Below, piece after piece: positions 32,966-42,014 of a stretch of DNA of 62,121 nt (position 1 is the first letter of the stretch; each line of letters starts with the position of its first letter). The notes under the pieces are model-generated. The model was not told the DNA's origin and did not search any database. It saw only the letters and a program-made list of their open reading frames with translations. The position numbers and the translations under genes were made by a program. The DNA lies in assembly GCA_037446255.1 (NCBI GenBank), contig JBBIIY010000008.1, forward strand, positions 1 to 62,121, written 5' to 3'. The DNA is from Lithacetigena sp037446255 [NCBI: Coprothermobacterota bacterium]. Its GTDB lineage: Bacteria > Coprothermobacterota > HKB111.

Positions 32966-34339
32966 TTATAATCCCTGTTTATTCAGGTTAGACAGGGCAA
33001 AATTAGCCAGAGATTCTTGGTCAATAAGCTGGTAGCGGGCTAAGGTTCCAATACTGGATAGCAGGTAATTATTATCTATCAGCACTTCGGGATTATTGGG
33101 AAGTAGTAATCTGGAAGATGGACGATTAAAAAGTGATTGGAGAAACTGTCTCATACCCGGGAGAAAAACCAACGCCCCTCCGGTACCTATAACCCACTTA
33201 ACTCTGGTTAAATCTTTACCCCAAACATAAGTACCTCTTCCAGTCGGACTCATGACATATCTGATTTCACCCACATGTCTGAGTAAAGCTGTTTCTACTG
33301 CTTTTTGGGTTATTTTGCTGGTAATAGCTATCTCCTCCTGCTCGTGAGATAAAGGGGTTATATAAGAGGTTCTCGCGAGAAGGTCCTCTTTTTCTGCTCC
33401 CTCAAAAAGGTCAATTACCTGGTTAGCTGATAAGTAAACCCCCAAATCACCCTCTACAGTTCTTTTTGATTTAGGTTCATGATAAGGGGTGATTTTTTTT
33501 AACTCTACATCACCATCGGTAACTGAATGAACATCGGTGGTGGCTCCACCAACATCAAAACCTATGACATCCCCCAATACATTAGATAATAATTGAAAAG
33601 CATTCATCACTGCACCGGGTGTTGGTAGTAAAACTCCGGAAATCCAATCTTTTATACTATACATACCTGGACCTTCAGTTATATGCTCTTCAAAGGCTTT
33701 CTGGATAATTTTTTTAACTGGTTCAATATTAAGTTCGTCCAGTCTGGGATACACATTTTCGGTAGGATAGACCTTAAAACCTCTGGCTTCCAGGATTTGG
33801 GATACTTCACCCTTTACTGCAATATTGCCTGCGTAAATAATCGGAACTTTTATTTTCAGGCGACTGATAAGGTGAGCATTCTTTACAATGACTTCACTTT
33901 CCCCGTAGTCAACTCCTCCAGCAAGAAGCATAAGTTTAGGAGATACTTCCTCAATCTTTTTCAGGTCTTCTTCTCTAAGCATTCCTGAGGTTACCATTTT
34001 AACCACTGCACCTGCACCAAGGGCTGCTTCTTTGGCTGCTTTAGCAGTCATCTCCGGTACTAAGCCATGAACCGTCATCCTCAATCCCCCAGCGGCAGAT
34101 GAGTTCCCTAATAGCACAGCCTTATCCAGAGATACGATTTTTGCTTTACAAACCAGGTCTTCCAGGGCATTTTTCAAACCCTCGGCCACATCACCTATCT
34201 TAACCGTGGTAAGGGCGTATCCTTTACCCAGAAAGGCCTTAATTTTACCCTCAGAAATAGTAAAAGAGGTTGCTTTAGTTAAAGTTGAACCAATTTCTAT
34301 TACAATTATCAGTTTTTCTGAATTATTGCTTTTCTCCAT
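32966..34339 (-). CDS. MutL/GlmL-type ATPase of the ornithine aminomutase operon
   Basis: The 457-residue protein is of the GlmL (glutamate mutase MutL) family, with an ASKHA-type actin fold: IVIEIGSTLTKATSF at the N-terminus (phosphate loop), DVGGATTDVHSV in the middle and a GTGGALVFLPG adenosine segment. It is not the mismatch-repair MutL. Family members sit beside B12-dependent carbon-skeleton or amino mutases and are thought to act as reactivating or assembly chaperones. It is the last gene of the ornithine operon, 12 bp after oraE, and it converges on hppA with no room for a separate terminator. Confidence 0.88.
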   Translation of the reverse strand: MEKSNNSEKLIIVIEIGSTLTKATSFTISEGKIKAFLGKGYALTTVKIGDVAEGLKNALEDLVCKAKIVSLDKAVLLGNSSAAGGLRMTVHGLVPEMTAKAAKEAALGAGAVVKMVTSGMLREEDLKKIEEVSPKLMLLAGGVDYGESEVIVKNAHLISRLKIKVPIIYAGNIAVKGEVSQILEARGFKVYPTENVYPRLDELNIEPVKKIIQKAFEEHITEGPGMYSIKDWISGVLLPTPGAVMNAFQLLSNVLGDVIGFDVGGATTDVHSVTDGDVELKKITPYHEPKSKRTVEGDLGVYLSANQVIDLFEGAEKEDLLARTSYITPLSHEQEEIAITSKITQKAVETALLRHVGEIRYVMSPTGRGTYVWGKDLTRVKWVIGTGGALVFLPGMRQFLQSLFNRPSSRLLLPNNPEVLIDNNYLLSSIGTLARYQLIDQESLANFALSNLNKQGL

Positions 34340-34351
34340 AACTTAACCTGT

Positions 34352-36544
34352 TTATTTATTTTTAACCTTCAGGTTGCGAATTATGAAAGAGGCAACATCA
34401 ATTCCCTTGGTACCCCTGCCAAAAGCTGTATCTATACCGCATTCCTGTGCAATCTCAACAGATATCTGGGTTCCACCACCTATGATTACTATCTGATCTC
34501 TAATACCTTTCTCAATAGCGTAGGAGGTAAGTTTTTTTAAGTTTATCTGATGGATATTTCCATGAGTTATAGTGGTTGAGGCAAGAATTATCCTGGACCC
34601 TGTTTCTATGGCTGAGTCTATTACTTTTTGAGGAGGGACGGAAGTTCCCAGGTAAATGACCTCAAACCCCCACTTTTCTATACCTCCATGTTTAACATCA
34701 ATAACTTCCTTTAAGCCTACAGAATGTTCATCTTCACCGAGAGTGGCTGCAATTACTTTAATTCCTCCCCTACTCTCAACCTCCTGTCTTATTTCATCAT
34801 CACCAAGAAGGGGAGTTTTTTCTTCCATTTCTATTTCGTCTGCGTTTAAATAAAAATCAACCTCTCCTCTTACTTCAACGAAACTACCCTCGGCAGGATG
34901 CAGAACCTGCTTGTGAATAACCTCCACATTAATTAAGCCCAATTTTTGTGCCATGAGTCGGGCTGCAGGAACCACTTTTTTCTCGGGAAGCGGTAAAAAT
35001 AATGAGAGTAAAACTATGCCATCGTCTCTCCATTGCACTTCTGGTTTAAATAAATGCTCTTTCTCTACTTTTTGGTACTGGGTCAACCTGGTTTCTACAT
35101 TATCTACTTCATCAAGTTCATCAGTGTATTGGATTTTATCCGGGCGACACATACTGCAACCATCAATCAGGTCGCAGGGTTTTTCTATGTTTTCCGGGAG
35201 GTGGTTATCACCAAAATGATAACATACAGGTGCCAGGTAGTCATTTTCCCTTAAAATTATGCTATTGGCTCCGTTACCACCATGAACAGGTCTTTTGATT
35301 CCATCCCCTACCCGTTCAGGATAATACCCGGAGTCAACAAAGAACCCTGCTTCCAGAGCTTTAAAGTATCCGCCGATATTTTTAATCTCTTCCAGGAAAA
35401 GTACTGCTCTTTCTTTTAATTCCCTTACTTTTTCCCTGAAAGGTCCCTCTTCCTTAAATTCAAGATAATTTCTTATTCCATCACAAGCAATATGGGTTTG
35501 TTTGGCTGTATTTACAGCATGAATGGAATTGTAATGCCAGGGTACATTTCTCCCTTCGTCAGGAGTTATAGTGGATTGAATGTCAGCTCCACAAATAGCT
35601 GAAATGAAAGTATTCAGGGTGTGATTAACTGTTGCTTCTCTGGCACAGGATTCAATGTATTTTGTATTCATCTGCGCCCTGAATCTAAAATCGCTGAAAA
35701 GTTCTCTAACTGCCACTGCATAAGGAAGGTCCAGGCTTAAAGCTGGAAAAGGTGGTGCTGATGGAGGAACAGTAGAAAGAGCTATATAGCGGCTATCCAT
35801 TCCCACCTTGAGGGAATACATACAGTTTATACCATGTTGAACCAGCAATTCCGGCATAACCATAAAACCATGTTTAGCAGTAGCGTTTGCGTTATGTGCC
35901 CCATCTATCTGGAGCATCTGGCTGTGGGACATAATCATCTTGGCTTCTGCAGCATCCACAAAAGACCGCAAGGGATTAATGTTTCTATAAAGAATATTAT
36001 ACTGAGGGTCTTGATGAGCCCCGTTAATCCCCTCCTCCGAGAAAAGCACAGCAATTTCCGGACCGGCTATACCTGATACATATGAATGTAAATTTATAGG
36101 TCTGCCCACTTCATCTTCAATTAAATCCAGGGCTTTACGGGTTGCCCTTATCTGTTTTCTGGTGATAGGAATACCGCCTACACCCTCGGGTGTTCCTTCA
36201 ATCAGGCCATCAAAATGACTTTGACCGAGGGTTCTAATCACCATCATGTGGTCTGCTCCATGCCAGGCAGCCATTCTCATCCGCCTGATATCATCTTCTA
36301 ACCTTCCAGAAGCAATTTCCACGGTAACTACCGGATTTGGCTGGGGGTCAAGATTGAACATTTGCCTGGATGCTGGTAAGGGCTGGGAATGTTTTAAATT
36401 TTTAGAAGTATCCTCGTACTTAAAGAAATAAAGTTCTTGGTTTTCAATTTTTTCTCTCCAGGTCCAACCTTTTCTTCGAGGGTGATAATTCTCTAAATCC
36501 TTCAATAATTCCTGAATATTGATTTTTTCTTCTGGTATCAGCAT
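34352..36544 (-). CDS. oraE: D-ornithine 4,5-aminomutase, large subunit
   Basis: OraE is the adenosylcobalamin- and PLP-dependent subunit that moves the terminal amino group of D-ornithine from C5 to C4, giving 2,4-diaminopentanoate. The protein is 730 residues long. The B12-binding motif DxHxxG appears as DEHSVG (about residue 603), followed by the Rossmann-like GTSVPPQKVIDSA and IIGGGTQIS segments. The long N-terminal barrel (PVVTVEIASGRLEDDIRRMRM; GGNGANSII) is as in the Clostridium enzyme. ATG 36544 is chosen because GAGAGGG precedes it and it directly follows the oraS stop; longer readings enter oraS. Confidence 0.95.
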   Translation of the reverse strand: MLIPEEKINIQELLKDLENYHPRRKGWTWREKIENQELYFFKYEDTSKNLKHSQPLPASRQMFNLDPQPNPVVTVEIASGRLEDDIRRMRMAAWHGADHMMVIRTLGQSHFDGLIEGTPEGVGGIPITRKQIRATRKALDLIEDEVGRPINLHSYVSGIAGPEIAVLFSEEGINGAHQDPQYNILYRNINPLRSFVDAAEAKMIMSHSQMLQIDGAHNANATAKHGFMVMPELLVQHGINCMYSLKVGMDSRYIALSTVPPSAPPFPALSLDLPYAVAVRELFSDFRFRAQMNTKYIESCAREATVNHTLNTFISAICGADIQSTITPDEGRNVPWHYNSIHAVNTAKQTHIACDGIRNYLEFKEEGPFREKVRELKERAVLFLEEIKNIGGYFKALEAGFFVDSGYYPERVGDGIKRPVHGGNGANSIILRENDYLAPVCYHFGDNHLPENIEKPCDLIDGCSMCRPDKIQYTDELDEVDNVETRLTQYQKVEKEHLFKPEVQWRDDGIVLLSLFLPLPEKKVVPAARLMAQKLGLINVEVIHKQVLHPAEGSFVEVRGEVDFYLNADEIEMEEKTPLLGDDEIRQEVESRGGIKVIAATLGEDEHSVGLKEVIDVKHGGIEKWGFEVIYLGTSVPPQKVIDSAIETGSRIILASTTITHGNIHQINLKKLTSYAIEKGIRDQIVIIGGGTQISVEIAQECGIDTAFGRGTKGIDVASFIIRNLKVKNK

Positions 36545-36545
36545 G

Positions 36546-36920
36546 TTATACCCTCTCCTGGTTGGCATTTGTCTGCTTGGACCAGAAGGTTTTCAACTCC
36601 GTCCATCCTTCACCATTGGTTAATTTTAAACCTGCTTCTCTAAGTGGCAAGTTAGTTAATTCAGAGTACTTTAAAACCAGGTGTCCAGCTCCATGACCTA
36701 AAAGGTCTTCTCTCAGGGCATGAGTTATGATAGCTTGAGCTTCCAGGGAAGAAAAACCCATCCTTAACAGAATGGACCTTTCCAGGGAGGGAGAGGTGTA
36801 TTTTGTTGCCATATCCAGTATTGGTTCGGTTATTTCTTCTAACAGTTTGAAGAAATATTCTTTAAGTTCTTCATCGGATAAATGAGCCAGATGCGTTCTT
36901 CTTTTGGAAAAATCATTCAT
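36546..36920 (-). CDS. oraS: D-ornithine 4,5-aminomutase, small subunit
   Basis: This 124-residue partner of OraE is needed for the alpha2-beta2 aminomutase. It is recognised by RRTHLAHLSDEELKEYFFKL near the N-terminus, the LLRMGFSSLEAQAI segment, GHGAGHLVLKYSE and the C-terminal GEGWTELKTFW. Length matches the Acetoanaerobium sticklandii subunit. It starts inside the last codons of ortB (8-nt overlap) and ends 1 bp before oraE, so the two subunits should be made in balance. Confidence 0.93.
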   Translation of the reverse strand: MNDFSKRRTHLAHLSDEELKEYFFKLLEEITEPILDMATKYTSPSLERSILLRMGFSSLEAQAIITHALREDLLGHGAGHLVLKYSELTNLPLREAGLKLTNGEGWTELKTFWSKQTNANQERV

Positions 36921-38328
36921 ATTTTACTCCTTTACTATTAAGGTAATCTATTACAAAATTATTACAATCTTTTATTTCCTCTTGCAGGAATTTTATTTCA
37001 ATTAAACTTAACTTTTTCCCATCGTACTTCTTTAGAGTATGCTCTAAATACGATTGTTTCAATTTATCCAAAGAGTATTCCTCGTAAGATAATTGTCTTA
37101 AGTTTTCAGGAATAACTATTTTTCTTCCGGGAATATTATCCTGAGGGTTACCACGAATAATTTCAATTCCCATTTTTCTGGCAAAAGTGAGTTGAGCGGT
37201 GGGGTGCTTACCCGCCCCGGTATATTCCGTTTCCTGGATAACCAATATTTCATCTTCAGGCATTTCCCGGGCAACAGGAATAGCAGCCGCTAATGAGGTG
37301 TTGCCAGCAGGACCTCTTTCAATGCCTTCCACCCGGGTAAGAAGTTCTGTAGCATAAAATACCTCGCCCTGTGTAACTAATAGATACCGGTCCAGGTATC
37401 TCAAAGACCGGGCAGCATTTCTCGGAACATCCACCCGGTCAGGATTTATGGCAAAGGGTACCCCAAAACCGGTGTGACCAGTCGTGAAAGATTTACGATT
37501 GAAATCGGTATCCGAAGCCATATGTAAACCCCTTAAATTTACGGAAACACCGATAATACGGGTATTAAAACACCCTGATTCTAACAAACCCCTGGCAGTT
37601 CCGGTTACATTACCTCCTCCAGCATGGGTAATCATTACCGCAGAAGGTTCTCTTCCGTAGAGAGTTTTTACTTCCGTGCCTATTTCATAGCCCAGAGCTT
37701 CTATTCCTCTTATGCCATAGGGGGTATATAAAGAAGCGTTGAAATAGCCGGTTTCTTTTAGAAGTAGTAAAGACCAGAAAAATAACTCCGGTCCCACGGT
37801 TAATTGCCACACTTCAGCTCCCAGGGCTTCGCATTTCCTGCCTTTTTCCAGTATCTCGGGCTGACCAATACCCCGGGAATCAAATACTTCCTGGGCAATA
37901 ATACATTTTAAACCCCTTTGTAAAGCCTGAGAAGCAACTGCTGCTCCATAGTTTCCAGAAGTTGCTGCTATCACACCCTGATATCCTTCTTTCTTTGCCT
38001 GAAAAAGCGATAAGGCTGCTCTTCTATCTTTGAAAGAACCCGAAGCGTTCATGGCCTCATCTTTGATTAAAATTCGGGCTCCTTTACCTGGTGGAGATAT
38101 TTTTCTTACCAGTTTGGTCAAATTTTTGAGTTCATAAAGAGGTGTATTACCTACCTTGGTTTCCCGTTGAATCCTGAGAACCTCTTCCATGGAATAACCT
38201 ACAAATTTCATCAGGGCTTCATAATCAAAGGCTAATCCGTCCTTTTCATATTTACTGTAATCTATACCCCCAAGAGATTTTTTCATTATTTCATTTCTTT
38301 GAGCCAGGATATCTTTTACTGTTTCCAT
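36913..38328 (-). CDS. ortB: 2-amino-4-oxopentanoate thiolase, beta subunit
   Basis: OrtB is the PLP-containing subunit of the thiolase that splits 2-amino-4-oxopentanoate with CoA into acetyl-CoA and alanine. The 471-residue protein has the fold-type II PLP core of threonine synthase. The PLP lysine lies in ASGSFKDRRA (about residue 100), and the phosphate loop is in HAGGGNVTGTARG. The C-terminus ends NFVIDYLNSKGVKYE. It overlaps ortA by 13 nt and oraS by 8 nt. The fused order ortA-ortB-oraS-oraE matches known ornithine operons. Confidence 0.94.
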   Translation of the reverse strand: METVKDILAQRNEIMKKSLGGIDYSKYEKDGLAFDYEALMKFVGYSMEEVLRIQRETKVGNTPLYELKNLTKLVRKISPPGKGARILIKDEAMNASGSFKDRRAALSLFQAKKEGYQGVIAATSGNYGAAVASQALQRGLKCIIAQEVFDSRGIGQPEILEKGRKCEALGAEVWQLTVGPELFFWSLLLLKETGYFNASLYTPYGIRGIEALGYEIGTEVKTLYGREPSAVMITHAGGGNVTGTARGLLESGCFNTRIIGVSVNLRGLHMASDTDFNRKSFTTGHTGFGVPFAINPDRVDVPRNAARSLRYLDRYLLVTQGEVFYATELLTRVEGIERGPAGNTSLAAAIPVAREMPEDEILVIQETEYTGAGKHPTAQLTFARKMGIEIIRGNPQDNIPGRKIVIPENLRQLSYEEYSLDKLKQSYLEHTLKKYDGKKLSLIEIKFLQEEIKDCNNFVIDYLNSKGVKYE

Positions 38329-38618
38329 AGTTCATCCACTTCCCAACCAATCTCCAGTAATTCTCTAACAGGTTCGCCAAAATCATGCTTAAAGGGAGGA
38401 TTGACCGTAATAAGGGTACCGGAAACTACCCTCTTCAAAACGGTAATTATTTCTACTTCCTCCCCCATACAAGCATCATTAACTAAAAAACCTTTTATCC
38501 GGGCTTCAAAGGGAACTTTTCTGGTATCTTCGGGGATGCCTTCTACTCGTTCTTCAGGTTCAAGAAGATGAATTTTAATTTCAACATAACTATCTTTTTT
38601 TATCAGTTCGTTTTTCAA
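38316..38618 (-). CDS. ortA: 2-amino-4-oxopentanoate thiolase, alpha subunit
   Basis: This 100-residue alpha subunit of the ornithine-pathway thiolase reads SYVEIKIHLLEPEERVEGIPEDTRKVP in two halves, then KGFLVNDACMGEEVEIIT and NPPFKHDFGEPVRELLEIG, a compact beta-rich protein. The small size and the overlap with ortB are diagnostic. It follows ord by 28 bp. Without its partner the function would not be guessable, so the call rests on operon context plus similarity to known OrtA. Confidence 0.92.
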   Translation of the reverse strand: MKNELIKKDSYVEIKIHLLEPEERVEGIPEDTRKVPFEARIKGFLVNDACMGEEVEIITVLKRVVSGTLITVNPPFKHDFGEPVRELLEIGWEVDELWKQ

Positions 38619-38646
38619 TATAGTTCAGGAAAGTTAATTGTACAGG

Positions 38647-39657
38647 TTATAGCAATCTCGGTACCGGTAGGTCAGCCATAGTCAGCAAACCTGAAGGAGC
38701 ATTAAGCACTAAAGGCACCATATTGACTGCTAAAGCGATGGTAGCTAACCCTCCGGGAAATTCAGGTTTATTTACGAAGTTAACCGGTGGAACACCATCG
38801 ATTTGAATGTAATCTCCAGTTTCTACCCCTTCCAGATGAGGATGTATTTGCTGAGGATGTTCTAAATATATTTTAACCTCTCCACCTACATATCCCCTGG
38901 CAATATGCTTACAGCCAGCAACCATTCCGGGTTGTACTTTTACATAGGGGGTTTCCCTATATACGCTTGAAATGATAGGCTCTCTCTCCTGCACTATACG
39001 GTCAATTTTCCATCCGAGAGCCCTGGAAATCATGGAAATAGATTCAGGAAACCCAAAATGACCGGCAACTGTGCCATCATAGAGTCCGCGGTTAAACTCA
39101 TCTATGGTAGTGCCTACTCCTTGAGTCTTCATTACTGAAGGTCCAAAAGGAGATAGGTCGTTAACTCTTTTAGCATGAATACTTTTAATACTGTGGCTAG
39201 CCCCTGTTAAGGTGATTATCAGTAAATCAAGAATATATCCGGGATTAACGCCGGTTCCCAGAATCCTTAAACCTTTCTCTCGGGTGTAATTATCCAGTTT
39301 CAGGGATAATTCAGGTTCTTTATACCAGGGAAAAGCCATTTCTTCAGCAATAGTTATTATATTTACGCCTTCTTCAAGAGCTATCATTATCTCAGGAAAG
39401 GCTTCGCTGGTTCTGGAACAGGTAGCATGTAAAAGGATGTCGGGCTTTTCTCTCTTAAACATTTCGCCAGCATTAGTTTCTATCTTAACTCCCACCTTCT
39501 CCTTGAGTCCCAGTGCTTCCCCCACATCCATTCCTTCTTTTTCACTTCTTCGTGCTATGACTCCAACTAATTGCAAATTATCCTTACTCTGTACTAACTC
39601 AATGATTCCTCGTCCCATAGCACCAGTTCCCCAAACTGCAACTTTAGTCTTGTCCAT
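38647..39657 (-). CDS. ord: 2,4-diaminopentanoate dehydrogenase
   Basis: Ord oxidatively deaminates (2R,4S)-2,4-diaminopentanoate to 2-amino-4-oxopentanoate, forming NAD(P)H. The 336-residue protein has an N-terminal Rossmann fold with VWGTGAMGRGIIE (residues 8-20) and the conserved GTGVNPGYILDLL and GVGTTIDEFNRG segments typical of the family related to dihydrodipicolinate reductase. GGGAGGTTGT precedes ATG 39657. It is separated from the DUF4438 gene by a 92-bp spacer with two stem-loops, so it may also have its own promoter. Confidence 0.93.
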   Translation of the reverse strand: MDKTKVAVWGTGAMGRGIIELVQSKDNLQLVGVIARRSEKEGMDVGEALGLKEKVGVKIETNAGEMFKREKPDILLHATCSRTSEAFPEIMIALEEGVNIITIAEEMAFPWYKEPELSLKLDNYTREKGLRILGTGVNPGYILDLLIITLTGASHSIKSIHAKRVNDLSPFGPSVMKTQGVGTTIDEFNRGLYDGTVAGHFGFPESISMISRALGWKIDRIVQEREPIISSVYRETPYVKVQPGMVAGCKHIARGYVGGEVKIYLEHPQQIHPHLEGVETGDYIQIDGVPPVNFVNKPEFPGGLATIALAVNMVPLVLNAPSGLLTMADLPVPRLL

Positions 39658-39686
39658 ACAACCTCCCGATTATGAAATAATATTTA

Positions 39687-39714
39687 GGATTAAACAATCC
39701 TTCCCCGGAGGGAA
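39687..39714 (-). promoter_or_regulatory. Two abutting stem-loops upstream of ord
   Basis: GGATT-AAAC-AATCC (39687-39700) and TTCCC-CGGA-GGGAA (39701-39714) are perfect 5-bp stems with 4-nt loops and no base between them, in the spacer between the DUF4438 gene and ord. There is no T-tract on the minus strand. They could be an mRNA-processing site, a protein-binding site or a weak pause. The ord ribosome site is about 22 bases beyond. Confidence 0.5.
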
Positions 39715-39749
39715 TAATTAAAAATACTGCATAAATAAAGAAATTATTG

Positions 39750-40634
39750 TTAGATAGAGTCTCTTAAACCTAAAAGCAGAGCCAGGTTAGCATTGGGATT
39801 AATATATGGTTCAATAATTCCCTGTTTGGATGTAAGAATTGAGGTTACTCCAGGTCCATGTCCTGCATAAACACAGTTACTATGAACCACAACCCCCACA
39901 CTTAAAGCACCCTTATAAAAAATGCGTCCGTAGGAATGGTCGGCATCGGTAATAGCTACAATATCACCAAATCTCAAATTACTTAATCCGTATTTTTCCA
40001 CAGATTCATCATCAAACAACTGGATGTCGTAATCTCCGCTTTGGACCTGGTTGGAACCAAGACCCGAACCCATTAACTCTGCTGGTACAATATGAGTAAC
40101 ACCTATCTTTAACTTGCCATTCTCTCCTCCCTCCAGGCCAATCTTAGAAAGTATTCCCGGGTCAAGGCTGAATACCTTTACCTGGGGAAAATCCGTCAAC
40201 TCTAACCCAATACCAAAGGTTTTAATAAGGATTTTATCTCCGGGTACCAGATTCTGTAGAACTTCCAGGGGAAAATCAATCAAAACATGCTCAATGCCCC
40301 CATGTTTTCCTACCACCACACCCTTGCTACCCTTAGCTTCACCTGATAGAACGGTGGCTTCGTTACCGATACAGCTAAGAATATTGTAAGCTCTATTAGT
40401 ATCCTCTTGCTCATCTTTCTCTTTATTTTTGGAAGAAACTCCCGGTTCTACATGGTCGGCTTTTAAACCCACTGCTAAATCTCCGATCCTGAGGTTATAA
40501 GTGACTCCGCCAGTACCGGGTAAAATAACTGCTTCTCCCATGGTGGTAATTTTATAAGGGAGGTGCATTTTGGGTGAACTGATTTCACCGACAACAGACA
40601 TCATAACTAACTTGTCTTGATTGGTACGCAACAT
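39750..40634 (-). CDS. DUF4438-family protein at the head of the ornithine genes
   Basis: This 294-residue protein has no established function. It resembles the DUF4438 family, which includes Thermotoga structural-genomics targets. Visible features: VILPGTGGVTYNLRIGDLA, a GNEATVLSGEAKGSKGVVVG segment of KOW-like character, GGIEHVLIDFP, LGSNQVQSGDYDIQL, and a Cys/Gly-rich NCVYAGHGPGVTSILTS. The small beta-barrel style and the GHGPG loop could suggest a nucleotide or metal site. It lies between dnaB and ord on the same strand, so it may serve ornithine catabolism, but this is inference from context. Confidence 0.75.
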   Translation of the reverse strand: MLRTNQDKLVMMSVVGEISSPKMHLPYKITTMGEAVILPGTGGVTYNLRIGDLAVGLKADHVEPGVSSKNKEKDEQEDTNRAYNILSCIGNEATVLSGEAKGSKGVVVGKHGGIEHVLIDFPLEVLQNLVPGDKILIKTFGIGLELTDFPQVKVFSLDPGILSKIGLEGGENGKLKIGVTHIVPAELMGSGLGSNQVQSGDYDIQLFDDESVEKYGLSNLRFGDIVAITDADHSYGRIFYKGALSVGVVVHSNCVYAGHGPGVTSILTSKQGIIEPYINPNANLALLLGLRDSI

Positions 40635-40663
40635 AAAAACTCTCCTCTAAAATGATATTTTAT

Positions 40664-42013
40664 TTAGGGTGGAATATCGTCTTCGGTTCTCCAGGTACCT
40701 AACGCAAATAAGGATATATCCATTTCAAAACGCAACATAATCGTATCGGTAGGCCCGTTTCTTTGTTTGGCTATATTGAGCTCTACTTTGCCTTTTTCTG
40801 TACTGTTGGGGTTGTAGTAATCCTCACGATACAGCAGAATGACAACATCTGCATCCTGTTCAATAGAACCTGATTCTCTCAAATCATGCAGAGCGGGTCT
40901 TTTATCTCCCCCCCTGGTTTCGGGGTTTCTGGAAAGCTGGGAAAGTACAACTACGGGAACTTCTAACTCTCGGGCTAAACCTTTAAGTGCTCTGGTAATA
41001 TCTGACACTTCTGAAACCCGGGATTCATATTTTTTATTTCCTGTTATCAGCTGCAGGTAATCAATGAAGAGCACCTTAATGTCATTTTCCAGTTTCATTC
41101 TTCGTGCTTTGGACCTTAACTCCATAACCGATAGGGTTGAGGAATCGTCAATATAAAAGGGCATATCACCGAGAACGCCAAACGCCTGGGTTAAACGAGA
41201 AAACTCATCCTGAGAAATAAACCCTTTCCTTAGTTTCTGGGCACTAACTTGGGCTTCCCGGCTAACTAGACGCATCACTAATTGCTGCCGTGACATTTCC
41301 AGAGAAAAGAAACCAACTGGAAAACGCCCCTGAACCGCCATGTTTCGAGCGATATTCAGAGCCAGAGCAGTCTTACCCACAGAAGGACGGGCAGCAATGA
41401 CAATTAAATCAGATTGCTGGAATCCGGCTGTCAGAAGATCCAGGGATGAATAAAAGGTTGGAATCCCATAAACTGCCCCTTTATGAGCATAAACAGTTTC
41501 CAGGTACTTAAATACTTCGCCAAGAACATCAGCCATAGAGTAGCTTCTGGAATAACCTCTTTTCCTTAAATGTTGCAGAATCATCTCTTCAGCTTTATCG
41601 TTTAAAACATCAACTTCTTCATTTAACTGATATCCAAATGAAACAACCTCGGTTCCAACATTAATAAGCGACCTTCGGAGAGAATCTTCAAGAACGATTC
41701 GGGCATAGTTGGAAGCATTAGCTGAAGTAACCACGGAAGTAGCAACATCAGCTATATAAGCACCACCACCAGCATCTTCAAGTAAACCTTTTCGCTTGAG
41801 TTCATCAGTAACCACCAGTACATCTACCGGGTGTTTCCTTTCGTAAAGTTCTAAAGCCACCTGATATATTAAGCGATTGTAGGTATGATAAAAATCTTCA
41901 GGTTTGAGCATTTCTGCCACCTTAGACATAGTTTCCTGGTCAAGGAATATTGAACCAAGAACCGCTTGTTCAGCCTCTAAGTTATAAGGAGGCATTTTAG
42001 GTGAAATGCTCAT
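40664..42013 (-). CDS. dnaB: Replicative DNA helicase DnaB
   Basis: This 449-residue hexameric helicase unwinds DNA at the replication fork. The N-terminal domain reads PPYNLEAEQAVLGSIFLD. The RecA-like ATPase has Walker A AARPSVGKTALALN (about residue 208), FFSLEMSRQQLVMRL, a VLFIDYLQLI Walker B and VVVLSQLSR. The C-terminus is standard. The gene follows rplI by 1 bp, the common rpsF-ssb-rpsR-rplI-dnaB order, and no intein is present. The DUF4438 gene follows after 29 bp without an obvious terminator. Confidence 0.96.
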   Translation of the reverse strand: MSISPKMPPYNLEAEQAVLGSIFLDQETMSKVAEMLKPEDFYHTYNRLIYQVALELYERKHPVDVLVVTDELKRKGLLEDAGGGAYIADVATSVVTSANASNYARIVLEDSLRRSLINVGTEVVSFGYQLNEEVDVLNDKAEEMILQHLRKRGYSRSYSMADVLGEVFKYLETVYAHKGAVYGIPTFYSSLDLLTAGFQQSDLIVIAARPSVGKTALALNIARNMAVQGRFPVGFFSLEMSRQQLVMRLVSREAQVSAQKLRKGFISQDEFSRLTQAFGVLGDMPFYIDDSSTLSVMELRSKARRMKLENDIKVLFIDYLQLITGNKKYESRVSEVSDITRALKGLARELEVPVVVLSQLSRNPETRGGDKRPALHDLRESGSIEQDADVVILLYREDYYNPNSTEKGKVELNIAKQRNGPTDTIMLRFEMDISLFALGTWRTEDDIPP

Positions 42014-42014
42014 A

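Noticed and set aside
32966-34339. DNA mismatch repair protein MutL
   Set aside because: The fold motifs are those of the ASKHA-type GlmL family, not GHKL; the mutase operon context agrees.
39687-39714. Rho-independent terminator between the DUF4438 gene and ord
   Set aside because: No T-tract follows the stems on the minus strand; listed as structured leader instead.
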